Positions 1 to 11,194 of a stretch of 64,000 nucleotides of DNA are shown piece after piece. Source of the stretch: Polytrichum commune (lineage: Eukaryota > Streptophyta > Polytrichopsida > Polytrichales > Polytrichaceae); assembly GCA_950295325.1 (NCBI GenBank), contig OX485809.1, positions 29,094,144 to 29,158,143 on the forward strand, written 5' to 3'. Position numbers and translations under genes: made by a program. Positions within the stretch are counted from its first letter, which is position 1, and each line of letters begins with the position of its first letter. Under the pieces are notes generated by a model. It was not told the origin of the DNA, searched no databases, and worked only from the letters and a program-made list of their open reading frames with translations.

Positions 1-2466
1 TTCTATCCCCTTCTCCCTCATCTCAGACAATAAACCTTCAGCTTCTTCCAGCTGGCCGGCCTTTCCATAGGCATCAATGAGTATATTATAAATCACTGTA
101 TTGAGCGGAATTTGAAGCCTTTCCATCTCATTGGTAACTACTAGAGCCTCTTTAAGGTTTCCCGCATCACACAATGCTTTGATGAGTGAGCCAAACACTG
201 TGACATCAGGACTTACATGCCGCTCTATCATACCCTCATAAACGGCCCAGGTTTCCTTAAAGGAATTGCCCCCCTTCCTTGCTGCCGCCATGAGGATACT
301 AAATGTAACAGAATCTGGTTTTGTGCCCCAGCTCTGCATCTGTTCTAGAAGGGAAAAAATTTCACTTTGTCTGCGTATGAGCCACCACATGATTGTCAGA
401 ACACAAGCAACTCAACATTTAATCAAACAAACATAATTATTAGAATAAAAAATTTAAACGCCAGATATGAAGGCTGGATAACAAACTCGAGACAAAGCAG
501 TATGCGAATTTTTAAAGTCTAAGTAGAGTCTGGGAACATGCACAAAGAAAAACATCCAGAGAAACAGAGCATGTCATGTCAACTCCTACAACCTCTAAAA
601 ACCGCAAATGAAAATATACAAGACAGTCACAATGAAATTTCTGCGCCGCAATAGATCCCAGAAAGAAGTAAATTCATACCTGTCACAGTTCATGAGACCT
701 GTTATCAAAGTGTTGTACACTTCCACAGAGTGAAACCGCTTCTCTGAGGGCAGCATTTGAAAATAGGTCAGGGCTTCATCTGGCATTCCCACTTTACCCA
801 GGAAGACAAAGAGTAAAGAGAAGCTCCTGGGATCCCACAGACAGGGCTCATGAAGCCGCATCCATCTGAAAAATGATAAAACTTGTTGAGTCACATCCTC
901 TTCAGCCAAAGCCTCCAGAATTAGGTTCGCCTCAATACCATTCATCTTGTTCATAAATGGACCCAGATAGTCCTCCAGAACATGATTTGTAGGTAGATTG
1001 TAGGCAATCTGCAGGACCTCCCTCATGGTACTCGTAAAATTTGCGTCTTCATTGTGACCAGTAGTAAGATTTAAGGAACCGTTCTCCAAATCGCAAGAAA
1101 GCATCCTGCTTCCTTCCTTTACACGTGGTGCTGGATACAGAAACTCATTCCCACGAACAATCCAGGGTTTTGAGATCTGAAGTCCAGGTTCCCGGTCAAT
1201 GGAGAGCGCTGCTGTGTTACTAAGGACTTGCTTCTCTGCAATTGATAGCCTCCCTGAGGCTTTCTTGTTGAATTTGTACACTCTCCCCTCTTCACTAGTG
1301 TTCCGGTTGCCGGTGCGCGAATTAAGAAACTTCTTGAGCAAATCTTGGCTTTCATCACAACATCCACCCTCTGCCTGTTCATCATCACATTCCCCTGCAA
1401 TCGGCTCATCCTCATCATCAACATCTTGCTCATCCCGAAATTCATCATCATCCGGACCTGACAATATGCTTGAAAATTTGTCCATGCTACCATTGACATC
1501 ACCCTCCTCCAAAAGAAAAAGGGATCCCATGCGCTCCGGGTCATAAGGAGCTGATGCAGCATCCAGATTCAGGAGGTCAATCCTGCTCAGAACATTACCA
1601 TTAACCTGTTTCCAACCCTTCTCTCTTTGCTGGTTGCCTGTACACGAATTAAAACTCTTCTTGAGAAAATCTTGGCTTTCATTACAACTTCCACCCTCTG
1701 CCTGTGCATCATCACCTTTTCCCCTTGTAATTGGCTCATCATCATCCTCATCTTCCTCATCATCAATTTCATCATCATCCGAACCTGACCACATGTCTGA
1801 AAATATGTCCATGCTCCCATTGACATCACCCTCCTCCGTAGGAAAAAGGGATTCCATGCGCTCTGAGTCATAAGGGGCTGATGCAGCATCCAGATTCAGG
1901 AGGTCAATCCTGCTCAGACCATTACCATTACCCTGTTCCCAACCCTTCTCTTCTTCCTGAAATTGCTGCTGCAATGACTCCTCCGATGGTGAATACACAT
2001 ACTCTGCTGCTGCTGCTCCTGCGGCATCATCACCATCATCATTTGATGATGCAGGATCGACCATCTTCATGAGCACAGCATATCTCCGATCAACCGCCAC
2101 CTTCTGCTTCGCTCTCGTCTCCGCTCTTTGAATTCGTCTCTGCGTTTTTGTCACTCTTGGGCCTGACCTCCTCTTCTCTGAAAATACAGGATTCTTAGCC
2201 TCCAGTGAGCTATTATTCTCAACATTTGAGCTCTCGTAAAGGCAGCAGTTGCAAACTTCCTGTCGCCTCTTCTGAGCCATGAACAAAATGCTCTGTTCGT
2301 CCTTCAACAAACGAATTCCCACGGCTTGAGTTGTTGCCAGCCTCGCTCTCTGAATTGAGGCCAATTGGCCATGAATGTGTGGTAGGCCCATGGGCAGCAG
2401 GCTCGCAGCTATTGCGGCCATCTGAGGTTCAACTTCCTCAATACAGAACCGTCTCGTCAAATTCAA
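1..2466 (-). CDS. EMB1006: EMB1006-like chloroplast PPR protein (5' part; continues beyond the window)
   Basis: Minus-strand gene with two exons in view: 2466-680 and 370-1. The intron has a CAG/GTATGA donor at 680/679 and a CAG acceptor before 370; the split Arg codon (AG/A) keeps the frame. Exon 1 encodes a basic N-terminus that could be a transit peptide, a long Asp/Glu-rich region that is tandemly duplicated, and then the start of the helical repeat domain. Exon 2 holds PPR motifs of P type, e.g. the segment reading VTFSILMAAARKGG followed by VYNILIDAYGKAG-like repeats. Wording and order match my recollection of Arabidopsis At5g50280 (EMB1006), an embryo-essential plastid PPR protein; this is family knowledge, not a search. 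PPR proteins bind organellar RNA. The start at 2466 is the first Met of the frame; Met at 2421 is an alternative. Confidence 0.75.
1305..1952 (-). repeat. In-frame 327-bp tandem duplication inside the PPR gene
   Basis: Two copies of a 327-bp (109-codon) unit lie head to tail at about 1305-1625 and 1632-1952. Each encodes EKGW..NGN.LSRIDLLNLDAA, then an Asp/Glu run, then ESQD.LKK and TGN. The period is exact (for example 1305 versus 1632 and 1614 versus 1941), a multiple of three. Many of the differences lie in the acidic stretch. Confidence 0.9.
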
Positions 2467-4350
2467 AAGCGAGGTATGGAAGCAGCATTACCCCGTGAGT
2501 AGCTGATAAAATGCTGTGACCACCCCGCCTACCATGGCGATAGCGCCTTGCCTCGCCTCGTGCTGCAATCGTCGGGAAGTGCGGTGCGGAGTAAAGAAGC
2601 GCAGCGATGGATAGGCCGAGGGAGGGGAGGAATGGCCGTCCGAGAGCGAGAGACGCGAGAGACGAAACCTGGCCGCCACCGGCCGCTACCTGACGCGTTC
2701 TTAGCGTCGACGCCATTTGATGGTCAGTAGACACACTGAAGGGCTTGGGGTTCGTGGCGTCTGTGGAAGGTCATCCATCATAGATGAAGGGCTCTAGTAA
2801 AAACCAAGCCCCTTATACATGTAAGGTCGACACAATCCAAGGAAATTTCACAAGACTAATTTACGGTTTTTATTTTTATTTTTTAAATCAAAATTCTTGA
2901 AATAGTCATTTCAAGATTTAGAATATCTCATTACGTTTTCACTTTCTCAACGAATGATGAGTTTATGCAGACACCACGAATTCGTAGCCCACTAAAAGCC
3001 AAACTTACATTAGGGTTTGGGTCTAAGAAACTCTAGGTTCAAAACACCTTCTAAAAAATATCAATTCAATATTATATTTAGTTTATGGCATTGAATTCAT
3101 ATTAAGCACAACCTATTAAAAGGAAAAAGTGAAAATAATATTAACACATGTATGCTCAATGGAATCAACAAATGTCTTGGTCAAATGATCTAACGGGGAT
3201 GTAACATGGCTAAACAAGAACGGATGTGTTCTAAGTGTTTTGAATCAACAAGATAGTGTCATGTTGCAATCCAAAACCACACTTAGTTTGAAGGCCACCC
3301 ATCGTTACACAATGGAGGTTGCCAAGCCGATGTCAGCTTGGGAACTCTATTGATTAGGAAGTTGGGTGGACCAAGCCTAGGAAAAGGAAGCACTTTAAAA
3401 TTACATGTCGCACACATGAATAAAGAACAAACTTTGTTTCCCAAAACAAAACAACAAAGGCTAAAAAACCTCATCAAAATTGTAATTTATAAGCATTGTC
3501 TCTTTACGGTAACTAAAAGCTCCTTAACACACCATCAACCACTATGTTCTCCATGTTGTCTCCCAAAACACCGTGTTGGAGTCTCTTAGAAACATTCCTG
3601 CTCAATTTCAATTCCATGTGTGGATTCCTTGAGCTCATTCATAAGAGATAATCTATACTAATCCAATCATGCCATACATCCTCAGTGTCCATCCTTCATT
3701 TCAAACCCCTAGCACTAGGATTCCTCCTCAATCCTTACAACCTCCGTAACTTGGACAAATTAACCCAAAAACTTACCATCAACACCACCGACATTGTTTC
3801 AAGTCTCTAATGAAGTGGAGGAACTTCGATAACAACCCCAAAAATCCACATACAAAGATTTCTCATACTAAGTGGTGGACGACGACCAAAGTACTCACAC
3901 ACACAGTATCATACATTCAAGTAGGTTCATTTGATAATGAGGTTGGAAACCCCCATGAGCAAACTCCGAGAATTCTTGTCTAAAGCAACTTTTGCAAGCT
4001 TAAAATAATAATATACCTTGCACATACCTAACATCAACAAACACAATTGCGACATCATGCAACATGCCTCCTTCACTTCTATGCTCGGGAGTTGGAGCGT
4101 CCTTTTTCCTTAGTGCTACCGCCTTCCAATCTCATAAACTACCTCCTCTTGACACATGAACCCATGTCACGGCAAAAAACAACCATATATACATTCCCCC
4201 CCCCCCCCCCTTCTCGACCAATGAGATCTTTGCTTCATCCTGGAAAACCATGTTGGCATTTACTATCAATCATCCCCAAAGCACACTACTTATTGGGATT
4301 GAGTGGATTTGTGATGGCACTAACTTTGCATAACCAAAGCCACACATAAG
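2467..4350. other. Intergenic, no gene seen
   Basis: AT-rich sequence upstream of the PPR gene. It should hold the PPR promoter near 2470-2760, where the sequence is GC-richer. Short ORFs here have no recognisable content. A run of 15 C occurs at 4196-4210. The retrotransposon target site is at 4351. Confidence 0.6.
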
Positions 4351-4363
4351 TTAGACCACTTTC
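4351..4363. repeat. LINE target-site duplication, left
   Basis: The 13 bases ttagaccactttc are repeated exactly at 16961-16973, just after the TATC tail. Confidence 0.9.
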
Positions 4364-7246
4364 GTGTTCCCAGAGCGGGGATGGACTGCTGAGACGCTCT
4401 GCAGAGTGTGGCAAGAGGACGAAAGATGGAACTGAGGAGCTAGCCGCAGAGAGTTGCACATAAACTCTCTATCATATGAGCAAAGATCTTTGCAACTGAC
4501 ATGAAACATGGTGTGGCTAGTAGGTGCGTTGGGGCATCGTGCAAACAAACAATGGGGAGGTGAGCATAATGGATTGCTCCTCCAAACATAACAGTTGCAG
4601 ATCTAGATCTAGATCTGTTGGGTTTTTCTTTCCGATTTGCATTTAAGGGTGTGGGTACCAAAATGCTAGATGGGTGTTGGCATAGGATGAGTGTTGCATC
4701 AAAAGAAAAAAAAGCAGGCTGGGCTGCTCTTCCCCACCACTGTTTGATTGCAGCTAGGCCACCATGTTCCGTACTCAACACAAAGATCTGAACTTCTAGG
4801 CCACTCCTCAGCTAGATCTGACTCGCCTCAAAACCACACAAGCAAGACACACCAAATGACACAGCTATCGACACACAGGCTTGCACATTCTCAAAATACT
4901 CTTGCAATCCATTTCTCTTTTCAATATTGTACACATCGTTCTTTTACACATCTCCGGTATAAACATATTTGCAAAATCAATTCCCCTACACTAACCATGT
5001 CCTACACAGATCATATCTTCGTTGTCAACAAAGAGCATCTCCCAAGTATGGGAAATCCCAGAGCAGGTGTTGAGATGCGCCAGGGGCCCCAGACCAATCT
5101 GCATCACCCACAAAGCAAGTAAGAAGATCGGCATCAAGAAGCTCACACCGAAACACAACAATATCGGCAAACTCAGGTACGTCTCCTAACACCTGGCCTA
5201 ACCTATAACTCCCAAGACACTCTACAGGCAAACAGAAATAGCACCGGCGACAAAGAGAAGACCGGCAGCGCCACCCCAAGCAGCAGAAGAAAGACCACCA
5301 CCACGACCCAAACAGCGGCAATCCCGACACCAAAACCACTGATCTACCTCGCAACGAACCCGGAGAGGAAACCCAGCAACGTAGTAACAGTAACAGGAAA
5401 CCAGGTAAGACAGATTCGCCAAGGCCCCCAGATTAAGATCAATACAGACGCAACCCCGACGCCAACACCGATGACCTGCCTCGAAACAGACCCAGCGAAA
5501 ATCAACAATGAAGAAGCAGGGCATCAAGCAACACAGGTGGAGGCCAAGATAATCGGACAACCGGCCGACCCGACACCAACAAAGAGACAACACAAACGAC
5601 GACACACCGCCTGCTACGCATATCAGACAACCAACGAAAACTGGATTGACCACTACAACACCGCCTGCAAAAAGGCCGCAGCACCGACACCCCCAGCAGC
5701 AAATCGGCCAACCACAGCGAGACACCGAACAACAGAACTGCGAGCAAGACAGAGACACCACCCCAACTCGGAGAAGACTAAGACCACCAAAAAACAAAGA
5801 CAGCCGGCTGCCTCAAACCCACCACCAACAAACCGAAGGCGAGCAGCAGAGACACAACTCACCACATCAACAGGGAGGAGGCCGTATAAGTACACAGACA
5901 TAATAGATAGGAAAATTAATAGAATAGTAAAAGGGCCACTGTCAATCACCAAATCAAGAACCGCAAACGTAGGAATGAGAGATGAGAGCCGTAGAAACCC
6001 TAACAGAGGTAGCATTGTAGCAAAACTGTCCAAGAAACGCTACAAAAAACATCGACTAAATATTGCCTCAAACTACCAGTATAAAGGACAAGAGAAACTA
6101 CCCTTCCTCAAACACATCTACTTACTACCATGCACTCTCTCTCTCCCCTTACCTAGAACAGATCTCCACCCCTCTATAGTCCCTAGCACATCTCTCTGCT
6201 CTCCACAGAAATACCTAGAAGGAGGAGTCCCTAGCACCTGCAGCACTGAAGAGAAGAAACCCCTGGAGCAGCACCAAAGGGGGCGGCAGACTAAAAACGA
6301 AGGCACTGAAGGAGCTCCAGGAGTCACAAGCGCAGTAGAAGTTACAAACGCCGAAGGAACGGTAGGAATCGAACACACCGAAGGAGCTCCAAGAGCGGGA
6401 GGAGTCACAGGCACCGAGGGAGTCGAAGGCGGCACACCGAGCGAGCTGAAGGAAGTCTGGAGCAAGAACCAGCGACGGAGACTACCGCAACTCAACACCG
6501 AAGACCCAACCAGGAGCTCCAACGGATGGCTTAAACAGGACAACACCAAAGGACCAGCTCAACGGACTGCACCAGTAAAACACCTGAAACGGCCCACTCC
6601 GACACACCAGCCCAGAAGCAATCAAAACACACCAGGTTCATCACATAAAAACTTCTTGACCAACACCTATTTAGATATAAGATGGTACTCCCATAAAGTC
6701 ACTAGCATTAGCCGAAAGGTCCTCTCTAACACCCCTATGCAACACATATGGATGCTTATTTTGCAAGCAAGCACCCTTGACTCTCAAAATATGTTGAATA
6801 GGGGTTATGCCCAAAAATGCTTACACCCTTTTAGGAAAAATAGAGTCAAAATGTATGATTTGTATGTATGCATCATGGACAAAACCACATGTTATCCTAA
6901 TAAAATTAAGGTTAAAAACACCACCCATAGACAACTACTTAGCATGTATACCCGCAAAATCTCTCTTAAAAATACTAGAGTATTCACTATCAAAAAACTA
7001 AACACATGCATCTATTATGTCTTCTTGCAAATAGCTTACCAATACTTCTACATACACAAATGCCCACACATACCTAAAAACCAATACACTTACGACATTA
7101 GGCACATCTCCTTCTCAAAAGTCATACTTCGCCCGGCCCCACAAATTAAGTTGTGGGGAGAAGCAGACCAAGAGATCATAAGGAGTAACTCTATGCTACA
7201 CAAAAAACCCTATAGAAAGTTAACACAAAGCTTTTACTTTTTCAGA
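4364..7246 (+). other. LINE 5' leader with a long open frame of unclear status
   Basis: This 2.9-kb stretch precedes the likely ORF1 start. The ORF1 frame stays open upstream to 5471, giving a potential 1132-residue protein, but the upstream part is low-complexity (Thr, Pro, Lys, Arg, Gln), includes Glu-Gly-Ala repeats near 6300-6440, and shows no domain I recognise. Parts of it are also open on the other strand, which points to composition bias. It may be 5' UTR and promoter, or an N-terminal extension of ORF1. A short AGATCT repeat lies near 4600-4617. Confidence 0.5.
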
Positions 7247-8869
7247 ATGTCTCAACGCGCCACAAACTCCAGCTCATCTCAGAGATACAAAGAGAAACTC
7301 CTAGCCCTAGAAAATGACCACGATGTAGAAATGTTCATAACTCAAAAACGCTCCTCCTCCTCTCAAGTTAACACAAACCAAAAGAAGGCTAAGGGCAAAT
7401 CAAACTCCGGTTTGAAACGTCCTCCCTTTTGGCTTGGTTTCCAAGCAATGAATTGGACAAATAGAGGAAAAGGACTCCCTATGGATAGCCATGTCCCGGT
7501 AGCCACTCTCGTAAAAAACGGAATGAGAGAAAAAGAGGCTAGAGAATGTCAATCCATAGTGTCTTCTTTCCCCTTTGTCATCCAAGAGGAATGGCCAAAC
7601 TCTCGAGAGGACGGTAAGGATGGCCAACATTTCAACCTCACTCAAATCCCATCGGATGTTGACGTTGACAAGTTTGGCTTCTCATTTGATTACCATATTG
7701 CAATTTACTTTGAAATGGGTGAAAATGAGTGGGAAAAAGACACGGTCATGCCATTAGTAGAATCTAGACTCAAAGAGATGAGCATAGAGCTTGGGGATAT
7801 AATAGGGGAACCCATTGCACTTATGTGTTACCACAAATCCACAAAGTGGAGTGGGGTAATCAAACTACACTTGAAAAACCCCGAGATTGACGGGGTAGGG
7901 CTCCTTCAAGGACTCCGCCCATTCATTCTCAAACTAGATGAGGGAAAAAACAAAAGAGGAAAAATATGTAAGACATATGATTCCCTAGCCTTGAATAACC
8001 TTTTGTCAATCAAAATTACAAGTGAGGGGCTAGCATCAAAGGAGTGGTTCAAAATGTTCGAAAAAATCGTAGAAGAGAGCTTCTCAAGGGGCACAGAATA
8101 CGAAATCACTAACATCCAAAAAAAGAAAGAAAACCTCTTCGCATGGGTGGTAGCCTCTTCACCGGAACAAGCACAACGGATGAAGAAGAATCAAATCACC
8201 TACAACAATGAAATCTTGGACGGGAAACTAGCCGACCGATCACTCACATCCAAGGATGACATCGCAAGGAAGAACGCCCTCATCCTCATCGCCAAAAACC
8301 TCAACAAAGCAAAAAGCGTGGAAGAAATCGAAAAGAGCATTGAAGAGCATATGGGGCCTAAGAACGCGGTCAACTTCTTCTTCAAGCGAGATGACAAAAA
8401 CGGTAAGCATCTAGGCTCTTGCAACATCCAATGCCTAAATGCTATGGTGTACAAGAAATTTGGCAAGAAAACGGTAAAACTACTCGGTAAACATGTAGAG
8501 TTTACCCCCCACCCTAGGAGCCTTGACGGAGCTAATGCACCTAACGCACTTGAACTCACTAGGCTAGGGTTTAGTGATGTGAACACTGCCCTTGCAAGTA
8601 CCATTGAAACACTCGAGAACATTCCCGCAAAGGAAAACCTACACAAAGACTTCATGAAAGAAATAGTCGGTATAAGAGAGGAAATTACCACCATGAAGGA
8701 AGAATTACGAAGTGAGCAACAACAAGTTGCAGAAAAAGCCGTGGAAAAATCCACATCTACCCTCTACACACAAATGACACTCCTAAAAAGACAACTTGCC
8801 ACAACCATGCAAGCACTAGAAATGGCTAGCTCCTCGGCCATTGAAGGCAACATGGATACGACAAACTAG
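7247..8869 (+). CDS. LINE ORF1 protein: RRM-like domain plus C-terminal coiled coil
   Basis: 540 residues from the Met at 7247 (MSQRATNSSSS). The sequence has normal, non-repetitive amino-acid composition, unlike the leader before it. A region near residues 340-430 shows a beta-alpha-beta-beta-alpha-beta pattern (LILIAKNL, then AVNFFFKR, then HLGSCNIQ, then KHVEFTPHP) that resembles an RNA-recognition motif. The last ~80 residues are rich in Glu, Lys and Gln with heptad-like Leu/Met spacing (EEITTMKEEL, LLKRQLATTMQALEM), a likely coiled coil for trimer formation. ORF1 proteins of LINEs bind element RNA in the ribonucleoprotein. The frame is intact, unlike ORF2. Domain calls are by eye. Confidence 0.7.
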   Translation: MSQRATNSSSSQRYKEKLLALENDHDVEMFITQKRSSSSQVNTNQKKAKGKSNSGLKRPPFWLGFQAMNWTNRGKGLPMDSHVPVATLVKNGMREKEARECQSIVSSFPFVIQEEWPNSREDGKDGQHFNLTQIPSDVDVDKFGFSFDYHIAIYFEMGENEWEKDTVMPLVESRLKEMSIELGDIIGEPIALMCYHKSTKWSGVIKLHLKNPEIDGVGLLQGLRPFILKLDEGKNKRGKICKTYDSLALNNLLSIKITSEGLASKEWFKMFEKIVEESFSRGTEYEITNIQKKKENLFAWVVASSPEQAQRMKKNQITYNNEILDGKLADRSLTSKDDIARKNALILIAKNLNKAKSVEEIEKSIEEHMGPKNAVNFFFKRDDKNGKHLGSCNIQCLNAMVYKKFGKKTVKLLGKHVEFTPHPRSLDGANAPNALELTRLGFSDVNTALASTIETLENIPAKENLHKDFMKEIVGIREEITTMKEELRSEQQQVAEKAVEKSTSTLYTQMTLLKRQLATTMQALEMASSSAIEGNMDTTN

Positions 8870-9407
8870 CTTGGTCAAACAACGCTACGGTAATAACTAA
8901 TCCATACTTACTAGTATCCATAGATACTCTAATATATATTAAAAACTCCAAAAGAAAAACAAAACCACAAACTCAAATAAAAAGTGTCAAACAACACTAC
9001 AACACTACAACACAACTCCTAAACAAAAACAAATCCCAACTAAAATGGGCTCGGCCTACCGGCCTCGCCCTACAAAAAAGAAAAAAGAAAAGAACAAAAA
9101 AAGAACAACAAAATAAACCACCCACCAAGACTACTCAAACCCAACAAAAACACACCAACACAAAAAACATACAAAACAATCAAACAACCCAAACACATAA
9201 CAAACATCAAAACCAATGAAACCCCCACTCACAACACAACACAACATTATCAAAATCACCAATAGACCAATATACTTACAAACTAAATACAAACTTTTCC
9301 ACTCACACAATAATAAATTGATAAATAACCCAACCCAACTATATGCCAAACCAACTTGGCCACACAACACAACACCAAACCCACATCTAAATAACCACAC
9401 CTCGAAA

Positions 9408-9452
9408 CTCCTACTACTCCTCGGCGGAGACATCGAAACTAATCCGGGACCA
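9408..9452 (+). other. 2A ribosome-skipping motif in ORF2 leader
   Basis: Residues 65-79 of the frame starting at 9216 read LLLLLGGDIETNPGP. This fits the full 2A consensus D-x-E-x-N-P-G-P preceded by a Leu run and Gly. In known 2A peptides the ribosome skips the Gly-Pro bond, here between 9449 and 9450. The next codon is Met, so the downstream product would begin Pro-Met. 2A motifs are known near the N-terminus of ORF2-type proteins in trypanosome and several animal non-LTR elements; in a plant element it is unexpected. Confidence 0.85.
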
Positions 9453-10089
9453 ATGCCAAATATACTTAAAACGCACCCACCATCACACAAAAGTAGGAAT
9501 AAAACATATTTCATACCTTGCACAATAAAACTACACCCAGAGTACCAACACTTAGCAAAACAATTTGCTGCATGTTTAAAAACAACACACCCAAGCCACA
9601 TTGCCACATCTATAGAACACCCACATCTCTCAAGATACATACAAGAAAACCAACACCACCCACCTCAACACATACTATACGCACTCATTACCACGACAAG
9701 TCCACTACTAGAAACATGTGACCACCAACTAATACACATACCCAACCCAAATTGGACAACGACACTGCTTGAAAAAATGGCACTCCTCCAAAACCCCCCA
9801 GAGATACACATCCCAAAACCACACCCATACACAGAATTTATAAACACCAACCAAAACCTAATTAACCCCCCCCAATACCATCCACAAACAACTATATGAT
9901 TTCATAAAACAAAATAATAATACCCCAGACCTTCAACTACTAACAAACAAATTCCCATTTCTACCCGAAAATTTACTAATAGAATCTCTCAAATGCAACG
10001 AACCCATAATGGAATACTCACACCCACCCCCACTACCCAATATACCACTACCGCAAAACCAAGAAATACAAACAACTAACCATAACACA

Positions 10090-10860
10090 CACATCATCAC
10101 ATGGAACGCCTCGTCTTTAAACACAGCCATGCCCAACATATACAACTTAATCGCAAACACCACAACAAGCCCAGCAATCATCACAATACAAGAAACCAAA
10201 CTAACCGCAACCAAATCAACAAAATATATACAAAACCTATTCCCAGAATATAAACTAATTTTTAATAACACACATGCTCTAACAAGATGTATACAACAAA
10301 GAATGCCGTACACCCCGGCAAGAGGAGGACTCCTCACTTTAATAAATAACAAATATGCATACCCAGGTAATATCACCAAAATACCTACCCCAGCTATGAT
10401 CTCACCATATTTACAAATTATACAAATACAAAATACACCACTACAACCATGGCTAATCCTACACATGTATATGCCTTCCCACTTAGAAGACATTCAATAC
10501 ATCACAACAATTCAACAACAAATAATGCAACAAATCACGGCACATCCAAACCACTCTCACATACTATGCGGTGACTTTAACAGAAACATAACCCTTATAG
10601 GAAGACAGAATGGATCTAGCACAACACCCCCTCAAACAGAAGACATAGAATGGCGTACATTCACAGAGACCCTAAATTTAACTTACATCCCAACAAATAG
10701 CACATTTACCAGACAAGGAGGACAAAACTATACTCAAACAAGTTTAATTGATGGATATTATATCCAAACACCCAATAATACACTATATACTTCAAACACA
10801 AACCACGACTACAACCTAAACTCGGATCACTCACCAGTCACACTACAAATACCACCCAAT
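10090..10860 (+). other. APE-type endonuclease domain of LINE ORF2
   Basis: Read in the frame of 10009. Motifs in order: ITWNAS, IQETK (catalytic Glu), a central ARGGLLTLI, HILCGDFN with catalytic Asp at 10573-10575, and the C-terminal SDHSPV with Asp-His at 10825-10830. These are the expected active-site motifs of the exonuclease-endonuclease-phosphatase fold that nicks target DNA for target-primed reverse transcription. All key residues seen are present. Confidence 0.9.
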
Positions 10861-11194
10861 ACACTAATAGCCCGCCCCACACAACTAAAAATAAACAAAC
10901 CACCAAGGATTCTAAACCCCATCCCACAAGAAAACATTGAAAAACTCAAAATATTATTCTTCGAAGAAAACTCCCTCCAAATAAATGAACTCACTACAAT
11001 ATTAATAAACAAACACTTAACAGACAACCAATGGCAAGCATCATGCACCAAATTAGACCATTTAATACAACAAATATCAGAAAAAACTCAAAAAACTTGC
11101 AGCGCCCCCCCCCCCTTTACCTTCACTAACACACCGCACAACTCAACAAGGAGGATTCCTACCAAGAAAACTACAAAAACAATGGAAAAAACAC

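Noticed and set aside
1119-1889. Met-rich minus-strand ORFs and Ser-rich plus-strand ORFs inside the PPR gene
   Set aside because: Other-frame readings of the duplicated acidic region; the GAT/GAA repeats read as ATG or TCA in the other frames.
5222-6549. Several long minus-strand ORFs (for example 5797-5222 and 6549-6118)
   Set aside because: They lie opposite the LINE leader, have Cys/Trp/Val-rich translations typical of the complement of an A+C-rich strand, and show no domain.
9131-9640. 169-residue minus-strand ORF across the 2A region
   Set aside because: Antisense shadow of the ORF2 leader; its Cys/Val/Leu content results from the strand bias.
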